A stretch of 64,000 bases of DNA from CAZAQV01 sp964487255 (lineage in GTDB: Bacteria > Myxococcota_A > Polyangia > Polyangiales > CAZAQV01), in NCBI GenBank assembly GCA_964487255.1, contig CAZAQV010000016.1, positions 75,393 through 139,392 of the forward strand, written 5' to 3'. Positions 1 through 8,249 of this stretch are shown piece by piece. The notes under the pieces were generated by a model. It did not search any database and had not been told where the DNA came from. It saw only the letters and a list, made by a program, of their open reading frames with translations. The first letter of the stretch is position 1, and each line of letters begins with the position of its first letter. A program made the position numbers and the translations under genes.

Positions 1-1
1 C

Positions 2-1321
2 CGCCTTAACTTTTCCCATGGTGACCACGAGAGTCATGCGCAGCTTGCGGAGTACGTGCGCCAGGCGGCAGCGCGTTGCAAAAAGCCGGTCGCCATCTTG
101 GCCGACCTGTGTGGCCCCAAAATCCGTACCGGCCGTTTCAAGGGTGGCGAGGTCAACCTTGAGCCGGGAGCACGCTTCGACTTGGTCACACGTGAAGTGG
201 AGGGTGACTCGTCACAAGTCAGCGTCAGCTACGAGCAGCTGCCAGAAGACGCCAAGGAGGGCGATCGCATTTTGCTCGACGACGGCCTGCTTCGGCTCCG
301 AGTTACGCGTTGCGAGCCGGGCCGCGTCGTGTGCGAGGTGGAAATCGGGGGTGTCCTCTCCGATCGTAAGGGTGTCAATCTGCCGGGGGTTCAGCTGAGC
401 GTCCCTGCACTCACGGAAAAGGACCGCAAAGACCTCGCGTTCGCGCGCGAGCGGCTCGGGGTCGACTACGTTGCGCTGTCGTTTGTGCGCTCTCCAGAAG
501 ACGTCAACGAGGCCAAAGCGTTGGCGGGCGATATCCCGGTGATCGCAAAGCTCGAAAAGCCCGAAGCCATCGAGTGCCTAGAGGCCATCCTTGAGGTTGC
601 CGACGGCGCGATGGTGGCCCGCGGCGACTTGGGTGTCGAACTGGGTTCCGAGAAAGTACCGCTCGTACAAAAGCGCATCATCCGTGAGGTCAATGCGCGC
701 GGTAAGTTGGTCATCACGGCCACGCAGATGCTCGACTCCATGATGCGCAACCCGCGGCCCACTCGTGCCGAAGCCGCGGACGTGGCGAACGCCATTCTCG
801 ATGGCACGGACGCCATCATGCTTAGTGGCGAAACCGCCAGCGGAAAGTACCCCGTCAAGGCCGTCGAAATGATGAACGCCATCGCGCTCGAGGTGGAGCC
901 CGAATGGATGGCGGAGCAACAAGAACGACCCGTTGCACTCGACACCGTCGTGTGGGGCGAGTGGGAGTTTGCCAACACCGCCGCTCGCGCCGCAGCTTTG
1001 ATGAGCCGTGTGCTCGACCTCAAGGCGGTCGTTTGTTTTACCGAAGAGGGTAGGACCGCACGACTTTTGTCCGAGTATCGGCCGCGGGCTCCCATCGTCG
1101 CGATCACGGCCGATTCGAACGCAGCACGTCGGCTGGCGGTGCATTGGGGCGTGTCCCCACGGGTCGAGGTTCCTCCCGAAGACATGGAAGAAACGCTAAG
1201 AATCGCGACATCTGTGCTTGCACGTGAAGGTTGGTGCCAGCAGGGGCATGCGTTTGCGTTGGTCAGCGGCTGGCCACCCTCGGAACATCCCAATACGGTC
1301 AAGCTCCACCGTATGGGGTAG
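2..1321 (+). CDS. pyk: Pyruvate kinase, 5'-truncated by the window edge
   Basis: Catalyses phosphoenolpyruvate + ADP to pyruvate + ATP in the cytoplasm, the last step of glycolysis. The open frame runs in from before base 1; the first visible residues are RLNFSHGDHESH, a conserved pyruvate kinase segment, so roughly 35-40 N-terminal residues (with the usual TKIVxTIGP motif) are missing. Visible family motifs in order are LADLCGPKIRTGRF, IAKLEKPEAIE (catalytic Lys), MVARGDLGVE, and TATQMLDSM followed by the LSGETASGKYP segment. The C-terminal ~110 residues form the expected allosteric alpha/beta domain. The stop codon is 18 bases before a Ser/Thr kinase gene on the same strand, so the two may be co-transcribed. 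Identification is secure. Confidence 0.95.
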   Translation, partial: RLNFSHGDHESHAQLAEYVRQAAARCKKPVAILADLCGPKIRTGRFKGGEVNLEPGARFDLVTREVEGDSSQVSVSYEQLPEDAKEGDRILLDDGLLRLRVTRCEPGRVVCEVEIGGVLSDRKGVNLPGVQLSVPALTEKDRKDLAFARERLGVDYVALSFVRSPEDVNEAKALAGDIPVIAKLEKPEAIECLEAILEVADGAMVARGDLGVELGSEKVPLVQKRIIREVNARGKLVITATQMLDSMMRNPRPTRAEAADVANAILDGTDAIMLSGETASGKYPVKAVEMMNAIALEVEPEWMAEQQERPVALDTVVWGEWEFANTAARAAALMSRVLDLKAVVCFTEEGRTARLLSEYRPRAPIVAITADSNAARRLAVHWGVSPRVEVPPEDMEETLRIATSVLAREGWCQQGHAFALVSGWPPSEHPNTVKLHRMG

Positions 1322-1339
1322 GCTCTGTCGGTAGGACGG

Positions 1340-2653
1340 ATGACTGATCAAGAGCACAATTGTACGGCCGATGAAGGCACGGTCGGAGGGTCGCCGCCCG
1401 TACCCAAGAAACTCGGGCGCTACACCATCGATCGGCTGATCGGCTCGGGTGCGATGGGGCACGTCTATTTAGCGCGCGACGCGGAGCTCGACCGTCCGGT
1501 CGCCATCAAGACGGTGCGTGAGATCCAATACGCGGATCGGTCCTTCGTCGAAAGGTTCAAGAACGAAGCCAAGGCAGCCGCTCGCCTGCGACATCCATCG
1601 ATCGTGCCTGTCTATGACGTCGGCGAAGACCCCGCGGTCGGACCCTTCTTGGTTTTTGAGTATGTCAAAGGGACGACACTGCGCGAGCGCATTCGTTCCG
1701 GAGGGCCACTCGATAACGAGGGTGTGCGTCGTCTTGCACACGACCTCGGCGGTGCACTCGATGCCGCACACGCGGCCGGCATCATTCACCGCGACATCAA
1801 GCCCGACAACATCTTGCTCGACTCGGATGGTGGTGCGCGACTGACCGACTTCGGTGTCGCGCGTATTCCAAACGCAGGTCTTACGCGCGAAGGGCAGTTT
1901 CTTGGTACGCCTTGCTACGCCGCGCCTGAGACGTTGCGCGAGGCGAGTTACAGCCCGCGCTCAGACGTCTTCTCCTTTGCCACGGTGCTCTACGAGGTCT
2001 TGGTGGGGGCTCGAGCATTTCCCGGCTCCGATGCGGTCGCGGTGGCTCAACGGGTTGTGCACGACCATCCCAGGGCGCCGAGTAAATGCAATCCATTTCT
2101 CTCGCGCGCGGTCGATGCAGTCATCGCCAGGGGGCTCGCCAAAGCGCCGACCGATCGTTACGGGTCAGCGCTGGAGTTGGTCGACGCCCTCGATGTAGCG
2201 CTCGATAAGAAGCGCTCACCCATCCGGGCCTTCGCGCTGGTGGGGGGGCTCGCTGCCGTTGCGCTCGGAGGTTGGCTTCTGGTATCGGGCGGCGTGGCCT
2301 CATGGGGCGCGGGCGAAGACGGCGCGGATGCGGGTGTTGACGACGGCGCCGCGATCGATGAGTCGGTAGTGTTGCCTGTCGTTGGTGGCGACGCAGGTCT
2401 CGACGCGGCCGCTGACGCGGGGGATGCCGCGCTCGATGCGGCCGATCCGTTCGCCGATATGTCGTCATTTGAACGTGAAGAGGCCGCCAAGGATGCACTG
2501 TTCCGTGCGCGCAAACTCGTGCGCGACGGCAAGCCCGACAAGGCGCGTCCATTGCTCGAAAAAGCTGCGCAGCTGGACCCCGGCAATACCGAGGTCCGCG
2601 GTTTGCTTGAGCAAGTTGGACCCACGCTTGCCCCTGCGCCCGCCTCGCCCTAG
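1340..2653 (+). CDS. Hanks-type Ser/Thr protein kinase, membrane-anchored with TPR-like tail
   Basis: Predicted receptor-like kinase of 437 aa. The glycine loop GSGAMG is at 35-40, the ATP-binding Lys at 57, HRDIKPDN at 150-157 and DFG at 170-172, so all catalytic residues are present and it should be active. A hydrophobic segment at about 296-316 is the likely single transmembrane helix. It is followed by an Asp/Ala/Gly-rich linker (about 320-375) and a C-terminal helical repeat (about 385-430, ...LEKAAQLDPGN...) resembling one TPR unit, outside the membrane. The gene begins 18 bases after pyk. Its 3' end abuts a repeat array. The substrate cannot be read from the sequence. Kinases of this layout are common in Myxococcota. 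Confidence 0.92.
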   Translation: MTDQEHNCTADEGTVGGSPPVPKKLGRYTIDRLIGSGAMGHVYLARDAELDRPVAIKTVREIQYADRSFVERFKNEAKAAARLRHPSIVPVYDVGEDPAVGPFLVFEYVKGTTLRERIRSGGPLDNEGVRRLAHDLGGALDAAHAAGIIHRDIKPDNILLDSDGGARLTDFGVARIPNAGLTREGQFLGTPCYAAPETLREASYSPRSDVFSFATVLYEVLVGARAFPGSDAVAVAQRVVHDHPRAPSKCNPFLSRAVDAVIARGLAKAPTDRYGSALELVDALDVALDKKRSPIRAFALVGGLAAVALGGWLLVSGGVASWGAGEDGADAGVDDGAAIDESVVLPVVGGDAGLDAAADAGDAALDAADPFADMSSFEREEAAKDALFRARKLVRDGKPDKARPLLEKAAQLDPGNTEVRGLLEQVGPTLAPAPASP

Positions 2654-2677
2654 CGCAGCGACAATGTGCGCGCTCGT

Positions 2678-3118
2678 GCTTCGCCATCGTGCTGCGTTCG
2701 ATTTACCAGCGGGCGAGTGGGGCCCGACCGTGCTCCTTTTCCAGGGGTTGGCACCCAACCCCTCTCTCGCTCTGCTCGATTCACCCCAGCTCCCCCGACC
2801 AGCTACGCGTCGCAACGATCGATGCGCTGCTAGCACATCGCGTTGCTTTGGCTTCGCCATCGTGCTGCGTTCGAGTTACCAGCGGGCGAGTGGGGCCCGA
2901 CCGTGCTCCTTTTCCAGGGGTTGGCACCCANNNNNNNNNNNNNNNNNNNNNNNNNNNNNNNNNNNNNNNNNNNNNNNNNNNNNNNNNNNNNNNNNNNNNN
3001 NNNNNNNNNNNNNNNNNNNNNNNNNNNNNNCGATGCGCTGCTAGCACATCGCGTTGCTTTGGCTTCGCCATCGTGCTGCGTTCGATTTACCAGCGGGCGA
3101 GTGGGGCCCGACCGTGCA
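2678..3118. repeat. 173-bp tandem repeat array carrying the dispersed palindrome (locus A), interrupted by an N gap
   Basis: The sequence gcttcgccatcgtgctgcg recurs at 2678, 2851 and 3062. The first two are exactly 173 bases apart and the intervening sequence recurs, so this is a tandem array whose copy number is hidden by the 100-N gap. Each full unit carries two hairpins with 3-nt loops. One is perfect (2744-2762, GGGGTTGG-CAC-CCAACCCC). The other is an imperfect palindrome (2812-2846; second copy partly in the gap, ending 3057) with inner stem ending GCGCT-gct-AGCAC and outer stem GCAACG/CGTTGC. The last partial unit runs into the 3' end of mepA. The array lies between two convergent genes; no protein gene is seen in it. 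Confidence 0.85.
2931..3030. other. Assembly gap (100 N) inside the 173-bp repeat array
   Basis: Exactly 100 N, the conventional scaffold placeholder, with the same repeat on both sides. The true length is unknown; the array probably could not be spanned by the reads. Confidence 0.97.
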
Positions 3119-3959
3119 GATCGGCCGACCAGGGCCAGTATGGGCCCTTGTCTTTGCAGCGTGGGCGGTCGGAACGTGGGCAGTAAATGCGAACATGAAA
3201 ATGGTCGGTGTGCGGTCGCCCGCTTCCGGCGGGCATCATCATGCGTGACACGCGGTCTTGTATCTCCTCCGGTACGCCCTTCTTGCGTGCGTATCGAAAC
3301 AAAATGCGTTTCATCGAGTTGGCCACGAAGATGTGCTGGACGGCGACCTGCGGGTCAAGCGCAAGCGACTCGACGAGCGTCCAGTTGCGGGCGACATCCA
3401 TGTACACCATCTTGCGATCGTCTTCGCCACCGACGCGCGCCTTACCGCTGCGCCACAAGTATACAAAACTTGGCCAGGCCACAGTGTGGTTGCGCTCGTC
3501 GACCATGTAAAAACCGATGTCAACATCACGACCGTTCTGGTGCGAGCGGTGACCAAGAATGCGGCCGCCGCGATTGTTCGAGAGCTCGCCCACGGCCATG
3601 CGTCCAGGCCCGTGTTGTTCTGTGACCCGACGCGATACGCGCTGCAACAGCCCAACCATAGCGTGCGAACCCCAGAAGTTGTCGTGCGCGCGGTATGCAT
3701 CCACGTGACGAATCGTGTCCGACTCAGGTAGGTACACGGCATCCCGGAGTCGACCGCGCCATGGCCAGCCGTATGAGCGCGCAGGCTTGAATACGCTTTC
3801 GATCATTACAGGTTCGGGCGCGATCTCTTTGTTGATCATCGGTTGCATTGCAACACTCGATGTCATCTGCACCGCGGTCAGGTCTGCAAAAGTTTGTGTT
3901 GCACTCAGGTCAGCGAATAGCGAACCCCATAGTAAAGAGAGTGGCAACAAACCTTGCAT
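3087..3959 (-). CDS. mepA: Penicillin-insensitive murein endopeptidase (MepA family)
   Basis: Zinc LAS-type peptidase that cleaves D-Ala-meso-diaminopimelate cross-links in periplasmic peptidoglycan. The start chosen is the ATG at 3959, which gives MQGLLPLSLLWGSLFA, a signal peptide; the frame is open further upstream but without signal character. Zn-ligand motifs are visible: LGHRSHQNGRDVDIGF and, near the C-terminus, HTDHFHVRIYC. The length (290 aa) is close to the E. coli enzyme. The last ~10 residues (HGRAPLARW and the stop) are encoded by the edge of the 173-bp repeat, so the native C-terminus may have been replaced by repeat sequence. Convergent with the kinase gene upstream and co-directional with rlmKL, whose stop is about 100 bases before this start. 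Confidence 0.88.
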   Translation of the reverse strand: MQGLLPLSLLWGSLFADLSATQTFADLTAVQMTSSVAMQPMINKEIAPEPVMIESVFKPARSYGWPWRGRLRDAVYLPESDTIRHVDAYRAHDNFWGSHAMVGLLQRVSRRVTEQHGPGRMAVGELSNNRGGRILGHRSHQNGRDVDIGFYMVDERNHTVAWPSFVYLWRSGKARVGGEDDRKMVYMDVARNWTLVESLALDPQVAVQHIFVANSMKRILFRYARKKGVPEEIQDRVSRMMMPAGSGRPHTDHFHVRIYCPRSDRPRCKDKGPYWPWSADLHGRAPLARW

Positions 3960-4061
3960 CAAGAGTCCATTTTGCCGTGCAGGCAAACTGATCGCAATTT
4001 TATGTGACGAGAATTCTCCGCACACGTTCACCGCGCAACACCGACAGGTGTGCAAATGTCG

Positions 4062-6215
4062 TCACGAACGGTGGTGAACGAAGAACACCTTCTGTGATAG
4101 GGGTGACTTTCGAAAACCTTCTGCGACGAACTGTTCGCTACGTTCTTCCCACGCGTAGTCTTGTTGCAACTTTGCGTTCGGACAGAAGTCGCGCGCATGT
4201 GTGCTCAAAAGTAGGCACCCGCCTTCAGCCACCTGTTCCATCATCAGCGGCAGCCAGGTTTGTTGTCCGCGAACGGCATCAAATGGTTCCCGCGCCTGTC
4301 GGGACACCGAATAACTTGGGATACCGGCGTACACGATGTCGAACCGAGCGTTGCTCTGTTCAAGCCACGGCACAACGTCGTGGTGCACGAAGCGCAGTTG
4401 CTTGCGGCAGTTGTTGAGAGTCGCATTGCGCTGTCCCCACTCGAGCGCCGTGTTCGACAAGTCGACATTCGTGCAAGCGCGCGCTCCACCGATCGCAGCG
4501 GCGATGCTCGCCGCGCAAGTGTAAGAAAAGAGGTTAAGAAAAGTCTTGTCACGTGCGTGTTGGCGAATCCACTTGCGTAGGAGTGCTCCGTCGAGAAATA
4601 GCCCCGTGTCGAGATAGCGCTTGAGATTGACCTCGAAATACATCCCGCCTTCTTTGACACGCGTGACGTCGTCGGCATCTGCGCGCTGGTCTTGCTGACC
4701 TTGTTCCCGCGAACGCACGCGAAACGTCACGTCGTCGATTGAAAGGGCCAATACCTCACGCACGACTTCGAGCGCGACCCGACGGCGGCGGTCGGCGTCG
4801 TGTTCGGCAATGTTGCGGGGGCGTTCTCGCTCTTCGACCCTCGCGTGGCCTGCGTACCAGTCCACCGAAAAGTTAAACTCAGGGATGTCGCGGTCGTAAA
4901 TACGAAACGCCGTCGTATCTTGACGTTTGGCCGTCTTGAATCGCTTCTTTGCGGTCTTGCGCAAGCGATTCTCAAACATTTGACCCTCTGCGTCGCGTTT
5001 CTTGGGGTGCTCGGCCCGTGGGTTGTTCGTCGACGACGTCTGCGTCGTGCGTCCTCGAATTGGAAAATGGCAAAAGCGGGTGTCGATGCCACCGTGAAGG
5101 ACATCGTGACTCGACTGCGCGCGAAGGCCGACCGCCTTTGCGAGCTGCTTATTGCCGCAAAGAAGCCAGGCGTCCCAGTCTGCATAATGTTCTTTGAGTG
5201 TGTCGCCGATACGACGATAAAGGGGCTTGGCTTCGTCGATGTGACCGCCGAGGCGCTCGCCATAAGGTGGGTTGGTCACCAGCAACGCATGGGCGGGGCC
5301 ACTCGGGGCGGGCGATGAAAAGAAGTCGAGCTGCTCGACACGTACCTCCGCGGAGCCCAGATCGTGGCGCGAGCGAAGCACACGCAAGGTTTGCTCCACG
5401 CTGGATGTGGCGTCGGCCGAAAGGTCGCGTGCGACAATCAGAGCTTTGCCGCGGTGGCTGAGATCACCCGGCGCGAGCGCCTTTCGGTGTGCGGCTTCGT
5501 CGTAACCCAGCCACGATTCGAAGCCCGAGGCGTGACCGGCTGCCCGTCGACAGGCTCCCGGTGCGATACCCGCGGCGTACAGCAACGCCTCGATGATCAG
5601 CGTGCCACTGCCGCACATCGGGTCGAGCAACAGCGCGTCTTCGCGAAGCCGCGCGGGCCAATCGCACAGGATGAGTAAACCCGCCGCGAGATTCTCGCGC
5701 AGCGGCGCAAGCGCATGGGTATGGCGGTAGCCGCGTCGATGAAGGCCTTCACCCGAGAGATCGATGCCCGCCCACGCCTGTTCGGCATGCACGTGCACAA
5801 AGGCGCGTAGGTCTGGCGTATTGAGGTCGACGTTGGGACGCTTCCCGTGTTTGTCGCGCAGCCGATCGACGATGGCATCTTTGGTCTGTTGCGCGATGAA
5901 GCGCGTGTGCCGCAGCTCACGATTGCTACCGGTGGCTCGCACCGCAAGGGACTTGTGGGCTGGGAAGTGGGTCTCCCATTCTAGCGAATGGATAAAGGCG
6001 TAGAGTTCTTTTGCGTCGCTCGCCGGACCTTGCGCGAGTTCTAACAACAAACGTGACGCTGAGCGCAGCTGCTCGTGCGCAGCGTAAAGGAGTTTGGTCG
6101 AAAAAGGTGTGCTCACCGAACCCGGGGCGCTCTTGAGTTCGTGCACACCGAGGGTGCGCCATTCTTCTTCGAGCGCAGGTTCAAGACCCGCCGGACACGT
6201 CGCCGTCAATCTCAT
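4062..6215 (-). CDS. rlmL: Bifunctional 23S rRNA methyltransferase RlmKL with degenerate RlmK motifs
   Basis: Family enzyme that methylates 23S rRNA at G2445 (N2, RlmL half) and G2069 (N7, RlmK half). 717 aa, as expected for the fusion. A THUMP domain spans about 45-155. The RlmL half has an intact SAM motif (LLDPMCGSGTL, about 197-207) and catalytic NPPY at 315-318. In the RlmK half the fold is preserved (FLNLFSYTCAAS, 559-570; VDLS), but the usual FLDHR is FLDGA (540-544) and the usual FIDPPxFS catalytic loop is VYAGIPSYS (628-636), so the DPP triad is lost. The m7G activity may therefore be absent or altered. The start ATG abuts the 89-bp repeat array, which supplies a GGAG five bases upstream that could act as Shine-Dalgarno sequence. 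Confidence 0.9.
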   Translation of the reverse strand: MRLTATCPAGLEPALEEEWRTLGVHELKSAPGSVSTPFSTKLLYAAHEQLRSASRLLLELAQGPASDAKELYAFIHSLEWETHFPAHKSLAVRATGSNRELRHTRFIAQQTKDAIVDRLRDKHGKRPNVDLNTPDLRAFVHVHAEQAWAGIDLSGEGLHRRGYRHTHALAPLRENLAAGLLILCDWPARLREDALLLDPMCGSGTLIIEALLYAAGIAPGACRRAAGHASGFESWLGYDEAAHRKALAPGDLSHRGKALIVARDLSADATSSVEQTLRVLRSRHDLGSAEVRVEQLDFFSSPAPSGPAHALLVTNPPYGERLGGHIDEAKPLYRRIGDTLKEHYADWDAWLLCGNKQLAKAVGLRAQSSHDVLHGGIDTRFCHFPIRGRTTQTSSTNNPRAEHPKKRDAEGQMFENRLRKTAKKRFKTAKRQDTTAFRIYDRDIPEFNFSVDWYAGHARVEERERPRNIAEHDADRRRRVALEVVREVLALSIDDVTFRVRSREQGQQDQRADADDVTRVKEGGMYFEVNLKRYLDTGLFLDGALLRKWIRQHARDKTFLNLFSYTCAASIAAAIGGARACTNVDLSNTALEWGQRNATLNNCRKQLRFVHHDVVPWLEQSNARFDIVYAGIPSYSVSRQAREPFDAVRGQQTWLPLMMEQVAEGGCLLLSTHARDFCPNAKLQQDYAWEERSEQFVAEGFRKSPLSQKVFFVHHRS

Positions 6216-6216
6216 G

Positions 6217-6549
6217 CGCTCCGCTCGAACGACTGCGTGCTGGTAGCACGAAGCGTTCTAGCGCTCCGCCTGACTTTTTTGCTCTTCCGCTGACGCGTCA
6301 TCGTACGCTCCGCTCGAACGACTGCGTGCTGGTAGCACGAAGCGTTCTAGCGCTCCGCCTNNNNNNNNNNNNNNNNNNNNNNNNNNNNNNNNNNNNNNNN
6401 NNNNNNNNNNNNNNNNNNNNNNNNNNNNNNNNNNNNNNNNNNNNNNNNNNNNNNNNNNNNCGCTCCGCTCGAACGACTGCGTGCTGGTAGCACGAAGCGT
6501 TCTAGCGCTCCGCCTGACTTTTTTGCTCTTCCGCTGACGCGTCATCGTA
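6217..6549. repeat. 89-bp tandem repeat array carrying the dispersed palindrome (locus E), interrupted by an N gap
   Basis: Units begin at 6217, 6306 and 6461. The first two are 89 bases apart, and the last is a complete 89-base unit ending at 6549. Each holds a palindrome (6227-6258, 6316-6347, 6471-6502) with outer arms GAACG/CGTTC and apex GTGCT-ggt-AGCAC, followed by a T6 run, so on the plus strand each unit resembles a weak terminator. The array fills the space between the divergent rlmKL and aldehyde dehydrogenase genes and must contain or replace their promoters. No gene is visible in it; the only unique sequence before the dehydrogenase is 6550-6572. Confidence 0.88.
6361..6460. other. 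Assembly gap (100 N) inside the 89-bp repeat array
   Basis: Exactly 100 N between copies of the same repeat; the copy number is unknown. Confidence 0.97.
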
Positions 6550-6572
6550 CTCAACCATGGTAGACTGTTTCC

Positions 6573-7970
6573 ATGGCTCAGCAATCGGATATTGCAGACG
6601 GTGTTGCAGCGCTACGAACTGCCTTTGATGAGGGAACGACGCGACCGCTCTCGTGGCGACGCAAACAACTGAGCGGCATCATCAAAATGATCGATGAGCG
6701 CGAAGCTGACCTGATCGAGGCGCTTCAAAAAGACCTCGGTCGGCCTGCGATCGAAGGGTGGGTTGGAGACTTGGCGCTCACGCATGCCGAGGCCGAATAC
6801 GCGCTCGACCATCTCGACGAGTGGTGCCAGTCCAAGAGCACGCGCTGGCTTCCCCTCGTACAGCAACCCGCAAAAGTCGAATCCATGCAGGAGCCGCTCG
6901 GTGTGGTGCTGGTCATTGGCCCATGGAACTATCCACTTCAGCTTGTGCTGACGCCGCTCGTCGGCGCCATCGCCGCTGGCAACTGTGTCGCGATCAAGCC
7001 GTCCGAGGTTTCCGCGAATGCCAGCAAGGTGCTGGCCGAGTTGCTTCCGAAGTACGTGGATTCGAGCTGTGTGAAGGTGTTCGAGGGCGGCGTACCGGAG
7101 ACGACAGCGCTACTCGAACAGCGTTTCGATCACATCTTTTACACTGGTAATGGGACCGTCGGGCGTATCGTGATGACCGCGGCAGCCAAACACCTCACGC
7201 CAGTGACACTCGAACTCGGCGGCAAGAGCCCGTGTCTTTTCGCCGAAGATGTTTGCCGGAGCAAGTCCGACCTTGCCGTTGCCGTGCGGCGTACGATCTG
7301 GGCCAAGTATTTCAACGCGGGGCAGACTTGCACGGCGCCCGACTACGTGTTGATCCCGCGCTCGCACAAAGAACAATTTGTTCGACTGTGCGGCCAAACG
7401 ATTGAAGAGCTCTATGGATCAAATCCGCAAGAGAGCGTTGACTATGGTCGCGTGATCAATGAGCGTCACGTTGAGCGAATTCAGGGACTCTTCGAAGGGA
7501 CCCAAGTCTTGCTTGGTGGTCAAGTTGATCGCGACGAACGCTACATCGCACCGACTATCGTAGAGGCAGAGCGTGAGGACGCGAAGATCCTTGAAGAGGA
7601 AATCTTCGGCCCAGTCCTGCTAGTGGTCCCGTACGACAGCATTCAAGACGCCATTTCGTTCATCAGGGATCGGCCCAAACCTCTCGTCCTTTATCTGATG
7701 GCGGGTAGCAGCAGTGTGCAAGACAGGGTGTTACGAGAAACGAGTTCGGGAGGCGTGTGCATCAACGATCTTCATGCACAGATGGCCGTTTCAGACTTTT
7801 CTTTCGGTGGGGTCGGCGAGAGTGGGTTTGGCCAATATCATGGCGATTGGACGTTTCGCACGTTTAGTCACGCGAAAAGCATTCTGTACAAAGGCTTCAA
7901 GTTGGATCCCGCGATTCGCTATCCTCCGTACACCGAAAGCAAGAAGCGCTGGCTCAAGCGCCTCGTCTAG
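6573..7970 (+). CDS. NAD(P)-dependent aldehyde dehydrogenase, class 3 / fatty-aldehyde type
   Basis: Oxidises aldehydes to carboxylic acids. At 465 aa it is shorter than class 1/2 enzymes (~500 aa) and matches the class 3 ALDH length. Motifs seen: IGPWNYP (115-121, cofactor/substrate tunnel), TGNG near 191-194, the general base Glu in VTLELGGKSP (E214), and the catalytic Cys in FNAGQTC (C253), then EEIFGPVL. The C-terminal FSHAKSILYK and a hydrophobic/basic end resemble class 3 enzymes acting on medium or long-chain aldehydes. Substrate is inferred only. The gene is transcribed away from the repeat array; a CCATGG repeat brackets the start region, and the ATG at 6573 gives the family-like N-terminus. 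Confidence 0.92.
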   Translation: MAQQSDIADGVAALRTAFDEGTTRPLSWRRKQLSGIIKMIDEREADLIEALQKDLGRPAIEGWVGDLALTHAEAEYALDHLDEWCQSKSTRWLPLVQQPAKVESMQEPLGVVLVIGPWNYPLQLVLTPLVGAIAAGNCVAIKPSEVSANASKVLAELLPKYVDSSCVKVFEGGVPETTALLEQRFDHIFYTGNGTVGRIVMTAAAKHLTPVTLELGGKSPCLFAEDVCRSKSDLAVAVRRTIWAKYFNAGQTCTAPDYVLIPRSHKEQFVRLCGQTIEELYGSNPQESVDYGRVINERHVERIQGLFEGTQVLLGGQVDRDERYIAPTIVEAEREDAKILEEEIFGPVLLVVPYDSIQDAISFIRDRPKPLVLYLMAGSSSVQDRVLRETSSGGVCINDLHAQMAVSDFSFGGVGESGFGQYHGDWTFRTFSHAKSILYKGFKLDPAIRYPPYTESKKRWLKRLV

Positions 7971-7991
7971 AAGGAGCAGCGCAGACGACGG

Positions 7992-8181
7992 TCGTCAAGA
8001 CGACCGCCGGGGGCGGTTTGCCTGGACGGCCGAGCGTCCCGGTTTCTACGTTGCAGGACTGGTCGATCCGGCATTCGGCGCCGAGCGGGCCCTTGCGCCG
8101 GCTGAGGCGAGTATTTGGATCGACGGCGAGTTGCGAGGCCCAGAACTTACACTGGTCGCGCGTGAGACCAATCCTCCCTGA
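7992..8181 (+). pseudogene. Short coding-like remnant without a start codon
   Basis: A frame open to the TGA ending at 8181 reads as plausible protein (…GRFAWTAERPGFYVAGL, later ASIWIDGELRGPEL), unlike random shadow sequence. An AAGGAG lies at 7971-7976, well placed for a gene start, but no ATG, GTG or TTG follows at the right distance in this frame. It could be a ~60-aa gene with a base error at its start codon, one with a non-canonical start, or the tail of a decayed gene. No family recognised. Confidence 0.35.
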
Positions 8182-8249
8182 AAACGAGTGCAGTAATTGG
8201 GCAAGTCCCTCTTTTCGGAGGCGGTCATCGGCCTTATGATTCGCTCCAC

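Noticed and set aside
2678..3118. CRISPR array
   Set aside because: The repeats are 173-bp head-to-tail units without unique spacers; this is a tandem repeat, not repeat-spacer structure.
6217..6549. CRISPR array or attachment site
   Set aside because: The 89-bp units are contiguous with no variable spacers and no integrase or cas gene nearby.
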